From the NCBI GenBank assembly GCA_009928665.1, contig SACF01000013.1, forward strand, positions 29,928 to 93,927: 64,000 nucleotides of DNA, in the 5' to 3' direction. Under the pieces are notes generated by a model. That model did not search any database, was not told the origin of the DNA, and worked only from the letters and a program-made list of their open reading frames with translations. Made by a program: the position numbers and the translations under genes. The DNA comes from Alphaproteobacteria bacterium (GTDB taxonomy: Bacteria; Bacteroidota; Bacteroidia; Bacteroidales; FEN-979). Shown here piece by piece: positions 18,366 through 28,600 of this stretch. The stretch's first letter is position 1. The number at the start of each line of letters is the position of its first letter.

Positions 18366-18554
18366 TTATTTAATTTCTTTGTGAACCGTGACTTTTTTCA
18401 GGTAAGGGTTGAATTTTTTCAATTCAATTCTTTCCGGTGTATTTTTCTTATTTTTCGTAGTGATGTACCGTGATACACCGGGGACACCGCTTGTTTTTTG
18501 TTCGGTACATTCGAGGATCACCTGAATCCGTTGATCTTTACTCTTCTTTGCCAT
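18366..18554 (-). CDS. rpmG: 50S ribosomal protein L33
   Basis: A 62-residue large-subunit ribosomal protein ([45 protein letters not shown]). It lacks the zinc-binding CxxC pairs, so it is the cysteine-free, zinc-independent form. In many Bacteroidota rpmB (L28) lies directly upstream; here a Xer recombinase reads away on the other strand, so rpmB is elsewhere. A TAATTTTG box precedes it. Confidence 0.95.
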   Translation of the reverse strand: MAKKSKDQRIQVILECTEQKTSGVPGVSRYITTKNKKNTPERIELKKFNPYLKKVTVHKEIK

Positions 18555-18581
18555 CTTTTAACGCTTTATTTTTCGGGACTG

Positions 18582-18589
18582 CAAAATTA
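18582..18589 (-). promoter_or_regulatory. -7 promoter box candidate for rpmG
   Basis: On the minus strand this reads TAATTTTG, a TAnnTTTG match 28 bases upstream of the rpmG ATG. It fits a rpmG-DUF4295 transcript ending at the 18140-18174 terminator. Confidence 0.5.
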
Positions 18590-18670
18590 AACGATTCCCT
18601 CGAAAAAACAAAATATATTTCAGGCTAAAATAAATTTCCTAATTTGGCCTGATTGAATTGTTTCTCATTT

Positions 18671-19573
18671 ATGATGTGGCAATCTTATATCAATGGATTT
18701 AAATCTTTCCTTCAGCTTGAAAGGTCGTTGTCGGTCCATTCGGTGGAGGCATATGTTCATGATGTCACAAAGATCTTACAATTTCTTGAATCCCGTGGAT
18801 TGAAGGTCACGCCGGAAACGATTGAATTGCACCATTTTCAGGATTTTCTTAAATGGGTAACTGAACTGGGAATGACAGCCCGGACACAAGCCCGGGTGAT
18901 TTCAGGATTAAGATCATTCTTCAGATATCTTTTGCTTGAAAACCTGATCGACAAGGATCCGACCGAATTGTTGGAATTGCCAAAAATAGGAAGGAAACTT
19001 CCCGTTTTCCTCAGTGTGGAGGAGATCGACCGGCTCATTGCTCAGATCGACCAAAGCAAACCCGAAGGAAGACGTAATAAAGCTATGCTTGAAACCCTTT
19101 ATGGATGCGGACTCAGGGTTTCAGAACTGATTACGCTTAAGATATCCAACCTTCATTTTCATGAGGGTTTTGTAAAAATCACTGGAAAAGGTGATAAAGA
19201 ACGGTTGGTTCCAGTCGGGCGGGTTGCTCAGAAGGAACTTGAATACTATCTTCAGGAGGTTCGACCTCTGGGGAAAATTGCTTACGGTCAGGAAGATTTT
19301 GTATTTCTAAACAGGCGCGGGAGCCATCTTTCGCGGGTCATGGTATTCCATATCATCAGAGAACTTGCGATTCGCGGAGGAATAAAAAAGAAGATCAGTC
19401 CTCATACCTTCCGGCACTCCTTTGCCACCCATCTGGTTGAAGGCGGAGCTGACCTGAGGGCGGTGCAGGAAATGCTCGGACATGAATCCATTACCACGAC
19501 CGAAATCTATACCCATTTGGACCGTAACTATTTACGCAGCACAATCATTCAGTTCCATCCAAGATCAAAATAA
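18671..19573 (+). CDS. Tyrosine recombinase XerC/XerD
   Basis: Site-specific recombinase that resolves chromosome dimers at dif. From the ATG at 18671 (MMWQSYINGF) it has 300 residues, the usual XerD length; a longer start at 18653 adds six unsupported residues. The N-terminal SAM-like core-binding domain is at about 5-90. The catalytic domain carries the full set: R in GCGLRVSEL, K in TGKGDKERLVP, HTFRHSFATHL (H and R), LGHESITTTEIYTH with H and the nucleophile tyrosine. No adjacent integrase-type cargo, attachment repeats or transposase is visible, so I take it as the housekeeping enzyme. XerC versus XerD cannot be decided from sequence alone. Confidence 0.9.
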   Translation: MMWQSYINGFKSFLQLERSLSVHSVEAYVHDVTKILQFLESRGLKVTPETIELHHFQDFLKWVTELGMTARTQARVISGLRSFFRYLLLENLIDKDPTELLELPKIGRKLPVFLSVEEIDRLIAQIDQSKPEGRRNKAMLETLYGCGLRVSELITLKISNLHFHEGFVKITGKGDKERLVPVGRVAQKELEYYLQEVRPLGKIAYGQEDFVFLNRRGSHLSRVMVFHIIRELAIRGGIKKKISPHTFRHSFATHLVEGGADLRAVQEMLGHESITTTEIYTHLDRNYLRSTIIQFHPRSK

Positions 19574-19588
19574 ACTGACGATCCCAGG

Positions 19589-20383
19589 TTATTTGAAAGG
19601 TGAGTTGGGTTCTTTTGCCATATGGTTATATACCATCCGGTCCATGAATTTTGGGAAGAATTTATTGAGAAGGACGGTCATCCTTCCCGTTGTGGTTAGA
19701 ACAATACGGTCTTTTCTTTTTTCAATTGCGCGGATGATGTGAGCTGCAACTGACTCGGCCGTCATCAGCATGCTTTCGTCGAGTGGGGTCTCTCCCTGTG
19801 CTGATCCATCTTTAGATAGCGCCACATTCCGGATGTTGGATGCTGTGAATCCCGGGCAGGCAATCAGAACATGCAAATTTTTCTTCATGTTTTCGATCCG
19901 GACGACTTCAAGAAAACCCTGCATGGCAAATTTGGAGGCAGAATATCCTGTTCGTCCTGGCAATCCTTTATAACCGGCTACCGATGAGACTCCAACCAGT
20001 GAACCATGAGACCGGAGCAGATAGGGCAATGCGAATTTTGAACAATACACGGTTCCCCAAAAGTTGGTATCCATTAGTTTCCGGATTACATTCAGGTCAA
20101 CATCTTCAAACAATGCCCTCATCGAGATCCCGGCATTGTTGATCAGGATATCGATACGGCCGAATTTTTCGATGGTTTGGTTTATCAGGTTTTTGCAATC
20201 TTCTTCACGGGTTACGTCGGTCTTCACGAACAATATTTCCGGATGATCTCCTGAAAACTCCGGTTGGTTTACGGGTGTGCGTGATGCAAGTACCAGTTTG
20301 GCTCCCCGGCGGGCCAATTCCAGCGCCAGGGCTTTCCCTATTCCGGATGAGGCGCCGGTGATGATGACAACTTTATTTTTCAT
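19589..20383 (-). CDS. Short-chain dehydrogenase/reductase
   Basis: A 264-residue classical SDR. It has the cofactor motif TGASSGIG (residues 9-16), NNAG (82-85), the catalytic serine in VGVSSVAG and YSASK (Y147, K151). The conserved R after VLAS in the first beta-alpha unit suggests NADP(H) preference. The C-terminal stretch NKFFPKFMDRMVYNHM resembles dehydrogenases acting on lipid or acyl substrates (DHRS7-like). The substrate is unknown. It is convergent with the Xer gene and divergent from the aminotransferase. Confidence 0.85.
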   Translation of the reverse strand: MKNKVVIITGASSGIGKALALELARRGAKLVLASRTPVNQPEFSGDHPEILFVKTDVTREEDCKNLINQTIEKFGRIDILINNAGISMRALFEDVDLNVIRKLMDTNFWGTVYCSKFALPYLLRSHGSLVGVSSVAGYKGLPGRTGYSASKFAMQGFLEVVRIENMKKNLHVLIACPGFTASNIRNVALSKDGSAQGETPLDESMLMTAESVAAHIIRAIEKRKDRIVLTTTGRMTVLLNKFFPKFMDRMVYNHMAKEPNSPFK

Positions 20384-20446
20384 GGGTTAAATCTTTTGAG
20401 AAACGATTTAGAAGTGTTGAAAGAATGCAACGGCTCTCTCCCACTG

Positions 20447-20454
20447 CAAATGTA
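20447..20454 (-). promoter_or_regulatory. -7 promoter box candidate for the SDR gene
   Basis: On the minus strand this reads TACATTTG, a TAnnTTTG match 64 bases upstream of the ATG at 20383. Confidence 0.35.
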
Positions 20455-20473
20455 TCCAATCTATACGATTTTA

Positions 20474-20481
20474 TATCTTTG
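20474..20481 (+). promoter_or_regulatory. -7 promoter box candidate for the aminotransferase gene
   Basis: TATCTTTG matches TAnnTTTG, 120 bases upstream of the ATG at 20602. It leaves a fairly long leader in which I see no riboswitch. Confidence 0.35.
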
Positions 20482-20601
20482 ACCTGTTATATAACGGATC
20501 ACAACAGGTTTGCAATAATGAAATCCTTCTCTTCACCTTATGAAATCTTTGCAAAGTAAATGTTTCGCATTTTTGTTGAAAAACAGTTTTAATTCTATTT
20601 T

Positions 20602-21792
20602 ATGACCGACAGAGAAATCTTTTATCGTCACCTGGGTTTACCCTCCTTTAATGCCATGGATCTTGAAATCGTGAAAGCAGACGGTATCTGGTTTTATGAC
20701 CGAACGGGAAAAAAATTCATGGATCTGGTGTCAGGGATCACTGTAAGCAATGTGGGGCACCGTCATCCGAAAGTCATTCAGGCAATCAGTGAACAAACAG
20801 ACAAATATTTGCATCTTAATGTTTATGGTGAATTTATTCAATCCCCACAAGTGAAATTGGCTAAGAAACTGGTGTCGCTGCTCCCTGAAACACTTAATAA
20901 CGTTTTTTTCGTTAATTCAGGGAGTGAAGCCATAGAAGGATCCCTAAAGTTAGCCAAACGGTACACCGGTCGGAGCGGGATCATCTCATTTTACAATGCC
21001 TATCACGGGAGCACCCACGGAAGCCTGAGTATAACAGGCAATGAGTCATTGAAAAACGCGTACCGCCCTCTACTTCCGGGTATCAGACAAATTGAATTCA
21101 ACAACCTTAGCCATCTGGAAGCCATCACCTCCGATACGGCATGTGTGGTGCTGGAAACCGTGCAGGCTGAAGCCGGAATTGTATCAATTCATCAGGAATT
21201 CATCGACTGTTTGGTAAAAAGGTGTCGTGATCTGAAAGTTCTGATCCTGTTGGATGATATTCAAATGGGCTTGGGAAGGACCGGTAAGATGTTCAGTTTT
21301 GAGCATTTCGGTTTTATACCCGATATTCTGGCCCTGGCTAAAGCGCTTGGCGCCGGGATGCCACTAGGGGCCTTCATTTCATCAAAAGAGATCATGGAAA
21401 CCCTTGCATATAATCCTGAATTGGGTCATATCACCACTTTTGGCGGGCATCCGGTTTCTTGTGCTGCGGCAATAGCCGGATTGGATGTATTGTTGTCAGA
21501 AAATCTGCTCGGACAGGTGGCAGGGAAAGGCAGGATCCTCGAAGAAAAACTGGGACATCATCCCGGGTTCAGTGCAGTACGCCGGGCAGGACTTGCACTT
21601 GGGATTGATCTTAAAAATCAGGATAAGAAAGAGCACTTTATGAGGTCGGCGATCGGCCATGGAGCCATCATTGATTGGTATATGTTCCGACCCGCTACCT
21701 TCCGGATTGCACCTCCGTTAACAATAACTCCTGATGAGCTGGAAGAAGCCTGTCAAAGGATACTAGCTGCCGCTCATGAAAGCCTTGAATAA
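20602..21792 (+). CDS. Class III PLP-dependent aminotransferase
   Basis: A 396-residue fold-type I enzyme of the acetylornithine/ornithine aminotransferase group. It shows the substrate/cofactor features VNSGSEAIEGSLKLAKRYTG, the YHGSTHGSLS loop, VLLDDIQMGLGRTGKMF (the cofactor aspartate is in LLDDIQ) and the PLP lysine in LALAKALGAGMPLGA (K247). Usual family members transfer an omega-amino group to 2-oxoglutarate. No arginine-biosynthesis gene is adjacent, so the specific substrate is undetermined. DDIQ replaces the usual DEVQ of the family. It is 40 bases upstream of aat on the same strand and may be co-transcribed with it. Confidence 0.85.
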   Translation: MTDREIFYRHLGLPSFNAMDLEIVKADGIWFYDRTGKKFMDLVSGITVSNVGHRHPKVIQAISEQTDKYLHLNVYGEFIQSPQVKLAKKLVSLLPETLNNVFFVNSGSEAIEGSLKLAKRYTGRSGIISFYNAYHGSTHGSLSITGNESLKNAYRPLLPGIRQIEFNNLSHLEAITSDTACVVLETVQAEAGIVSIHQEFIDCLVKRCRDLKVLILLDDIQMGLGRTGKMFSFEHFGFIPDILALAKALGAGMPLGAFISSKEIMETLAYNPELGHITTFGGHPVSCAAAIAGLDVLLSENLLGQVAGKGRILEEKLGHHPGFSAVRRAGLALGIDLKNQDKKEHFMRSAIGHGAIIDWYMFRPATFRIAPPLTITPDELEEACQRILAAAHESLE

Positions 21793-21832
21793 ACGCAATA
21801 GATAAAGTAAACTTTTTTAGATTTCATTCGGA

Positions 21833-22507
21833 ATGACAGTTTTTCTTTTACCGGAAGAGCCGGTATTTCCACCTGCAGAAGAGGCTGAACCTGACGGGTT
21901 GATTGCCATCGGTGGAGATCTTTCGCCTGCCCGGTTATTGAATGCATACGCTCAAGGTATATTCCCCTGGTTCGATGATGGTTCTGATATTTTCTGGTAT
22001 TCTCCCGACCCCCGAATGATCTTGTTTCCGGATCGATTCAAGGCTCCGAAAAGTCTGATCAGAACCGTACAGAAAAATATCTTTGAAATTCGGTTCGACA
22101 CCTCTTTTTACGAGGTGATCCGCGCATGTGCCGATACTGCAAGGCCAGATCAGGAAGGTACCTGGATCAGTGACAGATTCATTGAGGCATACAGCACGTT
22201 ATATGATATGGGCATTGGGCATTCAGTCGAGGTTTTCCTGAACGATTCACTGGCAGGCGGATTATATGGGATTTCACTCGGTGAAGTATTTTTCGGTGAA
22301 AGTATGTTCCACACTGTCAATGATGCATCCAAGGTAGCTTTTTATGCACTCGTTGAGCGCAGCAAACAATTGAGGATCAGGCTCATCGATTGTCAGATTT
22401 CAACCAAGCATCTGGCCAATCTCGGCGCGACTGAAGTACCCCGGGCAGAATATTTACTTCTGCTGAAGGAATCGCTGAACCGCCCGACACAAAAAGGCCG
22501 ATGGTAA
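21833..22507 (+). CDS. aat: Leucyl/phenylalanyl-tRNA-protein transferase
   Basis: A 224-residue aminoacyl-transferase that adds Leu or Phe from aminoacyl-tRNA to proteins with N-terminal Lys or Arg, creating N-degrons recognised by ClpS. Hallmarks are FPPAEEAEPDGLIAIGGDL, the pocket LLNAYAQGIFPWF, WYSPDPRMILFPD, and GLYGISLGEVFFGESMFH. Length and domain order are normal. It probably forms a unit with the aminotransferase upstream. Functionally it pairs with clpS at 9.6 kb and clpC at the left edge. Confidence 0.95.
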   Translation: MTVFLLPEEPVFPPAEEAEPDGLIAIGGDLSPARLLNAYAQGIFPWFDDGSDIFWYSPDPRMILFPDRFKAPKSLIRTVQKNIFEIRFDTSFYEVIRACADTARPDQEGTWISDRFIEAYSTLYDMGIGHSVEVFLNDSLAGGLYGISLGEVFFGESMFHTVNDASKVAFYALVERSKQLRIRLIDCQISTKHLANLGATEVPRAEYLLLLKESLNRPTQKGRW

Positions 22508-22581
22508 ACCCTGTGAATCGGAGTATTTCACCACGAGACACACAGGGTATTAAAATCAGAAGGATTATTCCGGTTGTCTGA

Positions 22582-23790
22582 TTATTTTATTTCAAGCTTA
22601 TTTCTTAAATCCTTTGGTACAGCATTTTTATGGACCATAAGATCCATAGTTTTCAGTCGGATATAAGCTTCTGAAACATAAATATAACCATTGTAAGGAC
22701 TGCCTTCGAGGCCCCAGGAGTTTTTTACAAGATAATATTTGGTACCGTTCTGGTCCCTTGCAATTCCAATGAGATGAAGCCCATGGTCATCGGTGGTCTG
22801 GTAGTTGTCAAATTCTACTTGACGCATCTCCTGGGTTATATTTTTTTCCTTGACGGGATGTTCAAATTTCAATAACGTCTTTTCCTTCTCTGCATCACTG
22901 AGCTTGCCCCAACGGTCTTTATCCATTCCAGTTATTTCACTGACATTTTTATCAGGCACAATGGCAATTCCGTTTTTCCAGGCAAAGCCTTTTTCACTGA
23001 CATCGGCACCCCAGGCTACCGTGTAGCCCTGGTCAATTGAATTGTCAATGATCCTGATCATGTCATCAAGGGGGACATTATAAACCTCATCCATGGCCCA
23101 GTTATCGGGAATTTCAATAATGAATTTTGAATAAAACGGATGGTGTGTATAAGATGTAATCTCAATATAATCATCCGGATTTATTCCGAGCATATCGGCA
23201 AATGAACGGGGGGAATACTCTTTACCGTTGTATTCGAATTTTTCCGGTATGGCGCCCAGGTAGGCATCCAACAAACCATTAAATCCCTTTAGCCATACCG
23301 GCGTTAATTTGCGATTTGGATTTTTTACAACGGCTTCGACGGTTGCGTCCAAAACAGCATCCATCTCACCATGGACCGGATTCACTTCACCAATCACATG
23401 TCCGGAGTAGGCTGATTCGGGTGTTATTCCATATTTGCGGAACATATTAATTACATCATGGGCGGCACCTCCTGGCCCGAAATTATGCTTTCCGTTAAAC
23501 CGAATGTACATTTCCGCCTTCTCGGGATATGCTTTATGAACCGGAAACATGTCGGACAGATTAAAGGTATCCTTCCCCATACGCAACAGTTCAGATTCGA
23601 GGAACGAAATCGTTGAATAACTCCAGCATGTGCTCGAACGATATTGATTTTTTACAGAAGTAGCAGGTAATTTTTTAACCAGGGTAAACTGGTAACCGGA
23701 ATCAGATTTTTTTTCTTTTTCCTGTGCACAAAGATCCAGGGCGCCTAACGTGAACGACGCAAGGATTAACAAAGTAAACAAGTTCTTCAT
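22582..23790 (-). CDS. Exported C1 family peptidase (bleomycin hydrolase/aminopeptidase C type)
   Basis: A 402-residue papain-fold cysteine peptidase with a signal peptide (LLILASFTLGALDLCAQ). The catalytic cysteine is C55 in YRSSTCWSYST, the histidine is in DDHGLHLIG (near 338) and the asparagine in VKNSWGLEG (near 355), so the triad is complete. Insertions and order resemble the bleomycin-hydrolase family. That family is usually cytoplasmic, while this member carries an export signal, as is common in Bacteroidota. It probably trims peptides in the periplasm. It is convergent with aat. Confidence 0.88.
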   Translation of the reverse strand: MKNLFTLLILASFTLGALDLCAQEKEKKSDSGYQFTLVKKLPATSVKNQYRSSTCWSYSTISFLESELLRMGKDTFNLSDMFPVHKAYPEKAEMYIRFNGKHNFGPGGAAHDVINMFRKYGITPESAYSGHVIGEVNPVHGEMDAVLDATVEAVVKNPNRKLTPVWLKGFNGLLDAYLGAIPEKFEYNGKEYSPRSFADMLGINPDDYIEITSYTHHPFYSKFIIEIPDNWAMDEVYNVPLDDMIRIIDNSIDQGYTVAWGADVSEKGFAWKNGIAIVPDKNVSEITGMDKDRWGKLSDAEKEKTLLKFEHPVKEKNITQEMRQVEFDNYQTTDDHGLHLIGIARDQNGTKYYLVKNSWGLEGSPYNGYIYVSEAYIRLKTMDLMVHKNAVPKDLRNKLEIK

Positions 23791-23916
23791 AGTATTCTTA
23801 TTAAAGGAAATAAATGGATTTTTTAATAGTGGTTCAAAAATAAACAGATTTCATTAAGCTGTCAAAGAAATTAGTTGAATTCTCAGGATTTAATCAACTT
23901 TGATTCACCTGCTCAA

Positions 23917-24861
23917 TCATTCGAAGGGGTGGTCACGGTTAAAATCGGGACAGTAAAAGTCACTGCTATCGAATTCCTGAATCCATCCATGGTGCATTCC
24001 AAGCTTCTCCATGGCACTTATAACCTCACGGTACTCTTGGGAGGTCACCCTCCTGCCAAGTTGCGGATGATTGCATACCCGCGGTGTTGGATAATACTGT
24101 GCCATAAGTGAAACATGAATTCTTGGAGAGAGTTCTTCAGCAAGAAAATGCAGTACCTGAATGCTGTTTTCAACCGCTCCCGGAAGGACCAAATGACGTA
24201 CTAACATTCCTGATTCGGCGTTCCTGTTTTCATCCAGAATCAGGGTGGAACCTTTCTGCCGAAACATCTCTTTCAGGGCATTTCCGGCCACTTTCGGATA
24301 ATCGTGAGCATCAGAAAGAGCAGCGCCCAATGAGGAATCACTATATTTTAAATCAGGAAGATAGACATCAATTATTCCTTCCAGCATCTTTAAAGTTGTT
24401 ACCTTATCATATCCATTTGAATTATAGACCCATACAGGCCGAAAACCCAATGATCTGACACTTTCAATAATCATCAGCATCTGTGGTATGAAATGAGAGG
24501 GTGAAACGAAACCGACGCGGTTAATGCCCTTCTCCAGTATTCTGACGACATTCTTCACCGTATCTTCCAGGGTCAAATCCTGGCCTGAACAGTCAGAAGT
24601 GTTATCGCTGATCTGGTAATTCTGACAATAGACACATTGAAGGTTACAGTTGGTGAAAAAGATGTTACAGATACCTTTTTCACCGCTTATCACCGGTTCC
24701 TCCCCCCTGTGTATGCATATCGACCCGATATTTTGGCCAGCGTCACTTCTGCAATAGCCCAGCTCACCATTCAACCGGTTAACATGGCATTCGCGCGGGC
24801 ACCATGCACAGTTTTCAAGCATAGTCAAAGGTTTTATCACAGATTGATTTAATGTCATCAT
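23917..24861 (-). CDS. Radical SAM protein, pyruvate-formate-lyase-activase-like
   Basis: From the ATG at 24861 (MMTLNQSVIK; a GTG at 24879 is also possible) it has 314 residues. An N-terminal cysteine cluster CAWCPREC with GYCRS precedes the radical SAM CxxxCxxC in TNCNLQCVYCQNYQ (C72, C76, C79). The rest is a partial TIM barrel (VGFVSPSHFIPQM; PVWVYNSNGYDKV; DVYLPDLKYSD). This matches the group annotated as putative PflA-like radical SAM proteins. The true substrate is unknown, and no glycyl-radical enzyme lies next to it. It is divergent from the HAD gene. Confidence 0.85.
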   Translation of the reverse strand: MMTLNQSVIKPLTMLENCAWCPRECHVNRLNGELGYCRSDAGQNIGSICIHRGEEPVISGEKGICNIFFTNCNLQCVYCQNYQISDNTSDCSGQDLTLEDTVKNVVRILEKGINRVGFVSPSHFIPQMLMIIESVRSLGFRPVWVYNSNGYDKVTTLKMLEGIIDVYLPDLKYSDSSLGAALSDAHDYPKVAGNALKEMFRQKGSTLILDENRNAESGMLVRHLVLPGAVENSIQVLHFLAEELSPRIHVSLMAQYYPTPRVCNHPQLGRRVTSQEYREVISAMEKLGMHHGWIQEFDSSDFYCPDFNRDHPFE

Positions 24862-24951
24862 TTTTGAGAATAAAATCACCGCACATGAAGGAACTTTACG
24901 AACTTAGCGCCGGTTTTTACACAATCTGCACTTTTACAAAAATACAAGGAA

Positions 24952-25617
24952 ATGATTAACCAGTACCGGTACACCCATGTTATCTGGGATTGGAACGGAA
25001 CTTTACTTGATGATGCCTGGCTTTGTGTAGCTGTGATGAATGGAATGTTGCGGGAAAGGGATCTGCCCACCAGGACCCTCCGGCAATACAAGGAGGTATT
25101 TGATTTTCCGGTCCGGGATTATTACGAAAAATTAGGTTATGATTTTTCCAGCGAGCCTTTTGAGGAGGTCGGACTGGAGTTCATGGTCCTTTATAACCGG
25201 CGGCAACATGAAGCCAGGCTCCATAAAGGTGTTATTGATATTTTGTCATGGTTACGGGATCGGGGAATCAGGCAATCCATACTCTCCGCAAGGGAACAGT
25301 CAGAACTCATTGATGAAATAAGTGCAGCAGGAATTTTCCCATTTTTTGACCATATTTACGGACTAGAGGATCACTATGCCCATGGGAAGACTGAAGTCGG
25401 ATTCCGTTTAATCACTGACATCCACGTTCCAAAAGATCAGATCCTTTTTATTGGTGATACAAAGCATGATGCTGAGGTTGCCCGGGAAGTCGGGATTGAT
25501 TGTCTACTGATGCCACATGGGCATCACAGCAGGAAAAGACTTGAATTGACAGGGATTCCGATTGTAAAACAATTTGAGGATTTAAAAGAAAGGTTATACA
25601 GAAGGCAACCTGATTGA
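24952..25617 (+). CDS. HAD-superfamily hydrolase, phosphoglycolate-phosphatase-like
   Basis: A 221-residue haloacid-dehalogenase-fold phosphatase. Motif I is DWNGTLLDD with the nucleophile D13 and N15 in place of the second Asp. An alpha-helical cap follows (residues 20-90). Motif II is in SILSAREQS, motif III is the conserved lysine in HGKTEVG, and motif IV is FIGDTKHDAEVAREVG. The N in motif I is a conservative replacement found in several HAD subgroups. The substrate is probably a small phosphate ester. It lies upstream of a large glycosidase gene by 64 bases on the same strand; function in sugar metabolism is possible but not shown. Confidence 0.85.
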   Translation: MINQYRYTHVIWDWNGTLLDDAWLCVAVMNGMLRERDLPTRTLRQYKEVFDFPVRDYYEKLGYDFSSEPFEEVGLEFMVLYNRRQHEARLHKGVIDILSWLRDRGIRQSILSAREQSELIDEISAAGIFPFFDHIYGLEDHYAHGKTEVGFRLITDIHVPKDQILFIGDTKHDAEVAREVGIDCLLMPHGHHSRKRLELTGIPIVKQFEDLKERLYRRQPD

Positions 25618-25681
25618 ATGGTCGAAAAAATCGTGTATATCACATAATTATCAACTATCACTTCCTTTGTTACTTGATAAT

Positions 25682-28600
25682 ATGAATAAGCTTTTCATAC
25701 TTTTCATAATAGGATCACTTCAGGTTTCACCGATTCAGATTTTATTCGGACAATCGGTTAAAGGAAAGAGCATGCAAATGCACACCATCCATTTGGATAA
25801 GAAAAATCCCGATTCTGGTCAAAAATCCCGCAAATACCCAATCGCTTTTATCAATATTTCAGATCCCGACACGGTAAATCCCGAGACAAGATCAGTGTCA
25901 GCTTTTCTTAATAAGCAAAGTGAATTATCGGCAGAAATTCTTTCGTTGAGCAATTTCGTAAGTTTAAAAAAGCAATATAAAAAGTACCAGATCATATGGA
26001 TACACGCTTCGGGATCTTTTCCATTAACCGGGGTTGACGGCGCCGCCGACTGGATCGTACGATTAAAAAGGTACGTAGAATCAGGAGGAAAACTTATGCT
26101 GACCGGTCAGGCAGTTCATTATCTTAATATTCTAGGATTTGAACCAATGACCATTGAAGACAGTACAAAACAATGCATTGATGAGGGGTATGGGAGAAGG
26201 CTTGGTTTTCATGCATTCCGCAACCATCCCGTTTTCGATGGATTGAACGGTGGCGCTTATATTTTATGGCCTTTATCGGATATGACCGCGCAGATTTCAG
26301 GTTTTTTCGGTGAAAAGGCACCTGTTAACGGACGCGTGGTGGCTGTTGACTGGGATTACATTTTTTTAAGGGAGCAGACCAGACTTCTGTTCGAGTATAA
26401 TCCCGGCTATGGGAAAGTCCTTGCAGTGGGCGGGTATATGAATTTCAGCCTCCCGAACAGGAACCGGGCGCATCTGGAGCTTTTTTCAGAAAACTGTCTG
26501 AAGTACTTGTTTGAAGACGGGCGACATGGTCATTACTGGGATTTTTCTCCAAGCAAGGTAATCGCATTTGATTCTGTACCCGTTGTTGATAAACATCCCG
26601 ACATAATCCCTCCTGCAGTTCCATGGATTACGGGTAATCAGGAACTGTCACTCCGGAACCCGGCGGGTGGAGGGAACTTCTGGGATGTTGCTGGGAAAAG
26701 GATGGTAACAATGGGAAATGAAAGACATGGGATTGATGAGGTCTGGACCCATCCATTCATGGCGCTCCGGGATTATGAAGCAGGTTTGAAATTTAAAGAT
26801 ACTGATACCGTATTGTGGTTATCTGACCTTCAACCGGCTGTAAATGTGGATCCTTCCTTCTTCAGAAGAGATTATCAAGTCGGAGGAGGCAGATTAACCG
26901 AAATCATCGTGAATGACCCTGAACGACCCATCGGGATAGTGCATTATCAATATGAAGGCAACAATGATCCGGACCTGGTAATTCAGTTCAAATCGAATCT
27001 CAGGTGGATGTGGCCTTATTCAGAACAGGCAACTGGGAGTCTTTACCACTGGTGGGATCCCGCATTGCAGGCTATCGGGATAAGGGATCAGACCGGAGAC
27101 CTCAATGTGATTGTTGGCGCTAACAGTCCGGCACTTATCCATCTTGAGGGCCATTACAATGTATATAAGCAGGATCAAAATCATATTAAGTACTCAGGTA
27201 TTCCGACTGACCGGATGCAGGTTGCAGGCCTTCTGCAGTACCAGATCCAACAGGAAAAACCACTCGATGTGATTTTTTGCGGAACCAGTGAAGGAACTGA
27301 TTCGGCCTATCAGTATTTCAAATATGCCTGCAGCAATCCGCATGACATCCTGCTCAGGGCACAACAGAATTCATTGGCGAATCTGAAGGATAGACTTATG
27401 GTTACTACTCCCGATTCTGATTTTAATACGGGATACCGATGGGCATTAGTCGCTACCGATCGGTTCATAGTGAAGACACCCACGATGGGAGAAGCTTTGG
27501 TAGCCGGGTATGCGACAACGCGGCCGGGTTGGGATGGCGGACATAAAATAAACGGGAGGCCGGGTTACGCGTGGTATTTCGGCCGTGACGCGGTATGGAG
27601 TAGTTTTGCTTTACTTGATTATGGTGATTTTACAAAAGTGAAGTCCCAGCTCGAATTCTTCAATAAATATCAGGATCTGACCGGGAAAATATTTCATGAA
27701 GCATCAACATCCGGATTTATTCATTATGATGCGGCAGATGCTACTCCGCTGTATGTCGTTCTGGCCGGCAGATATTTCAGATATTCCAATGATACGGCCT
27801 TTCTTCGAAAATCGTGGGACTATGTAAAGAACGCCATCGATTTTTGCTATTCGACCGACACTGATCAGGACCATCTGATCGAAAATACAAATGTAGGTCA
27901 TGGTTGGGTTGAAGGCGGCGAATTGTACGGTTCACATGCGACCTTATACATGGCAGGGATCTGGTCATCGGCCCTGTCAGAGGCAGCGAATATGGCTTCG
28001 TTCATGAATGACCTTGATGCAAAAAAATACAGGATGGAGGCCGTTACTGTAAAAAACATCATCAATAACCGGTTTTGGAATGAGGAAAAACGATTTTTCG
28101 CTTATGGAATGAATCAGGACGGTTCTTTTCGGCACGAGCCTACAGCTTTACCTGCAGTTCCGATCTTATTGGGAATCACTGATCTTGAAAAGGCCGAACC
28201 ATGCCTTCAGCAATATGCATCAAATCTCTTTTCGACCAACTGGGGTATCAGGATTGTGCGGGACGACAGTAAAATGTACAAACCAACCGGATACCATCAT
28301 GGAAGTGTATGGCCCTTATTCACCGGATGGGCATCACTTGCAGCATACAAAACCGGTTACGAGGTTCAGGGATTCACACACCTGATGAACAATCTGAAAG
28401 TCTATAAAAACTGGGGACTGGGTTTTGTTGAAGAGGTACTGAATGGTGCGGCCTACAAACCCACCGGTGTTTGTCCGCACCAATGCTGGTCAGAAACCAT
28501 GGTTATTCAGCCAGCCATTGAAGGACTTCTTGGGCTGAATCCTGATGCCGGGAGCCAGCAGCTGACCTTCGCCCCTGCCCTGCCTGCGAGTTGGGATTCT

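Noticed and set aside
18671..19573. Xer-type gene as integrase of a mobile element
   Set aside because: No attachment repeats, excisionase or cargo are near; the flanks are housekeeping genes.
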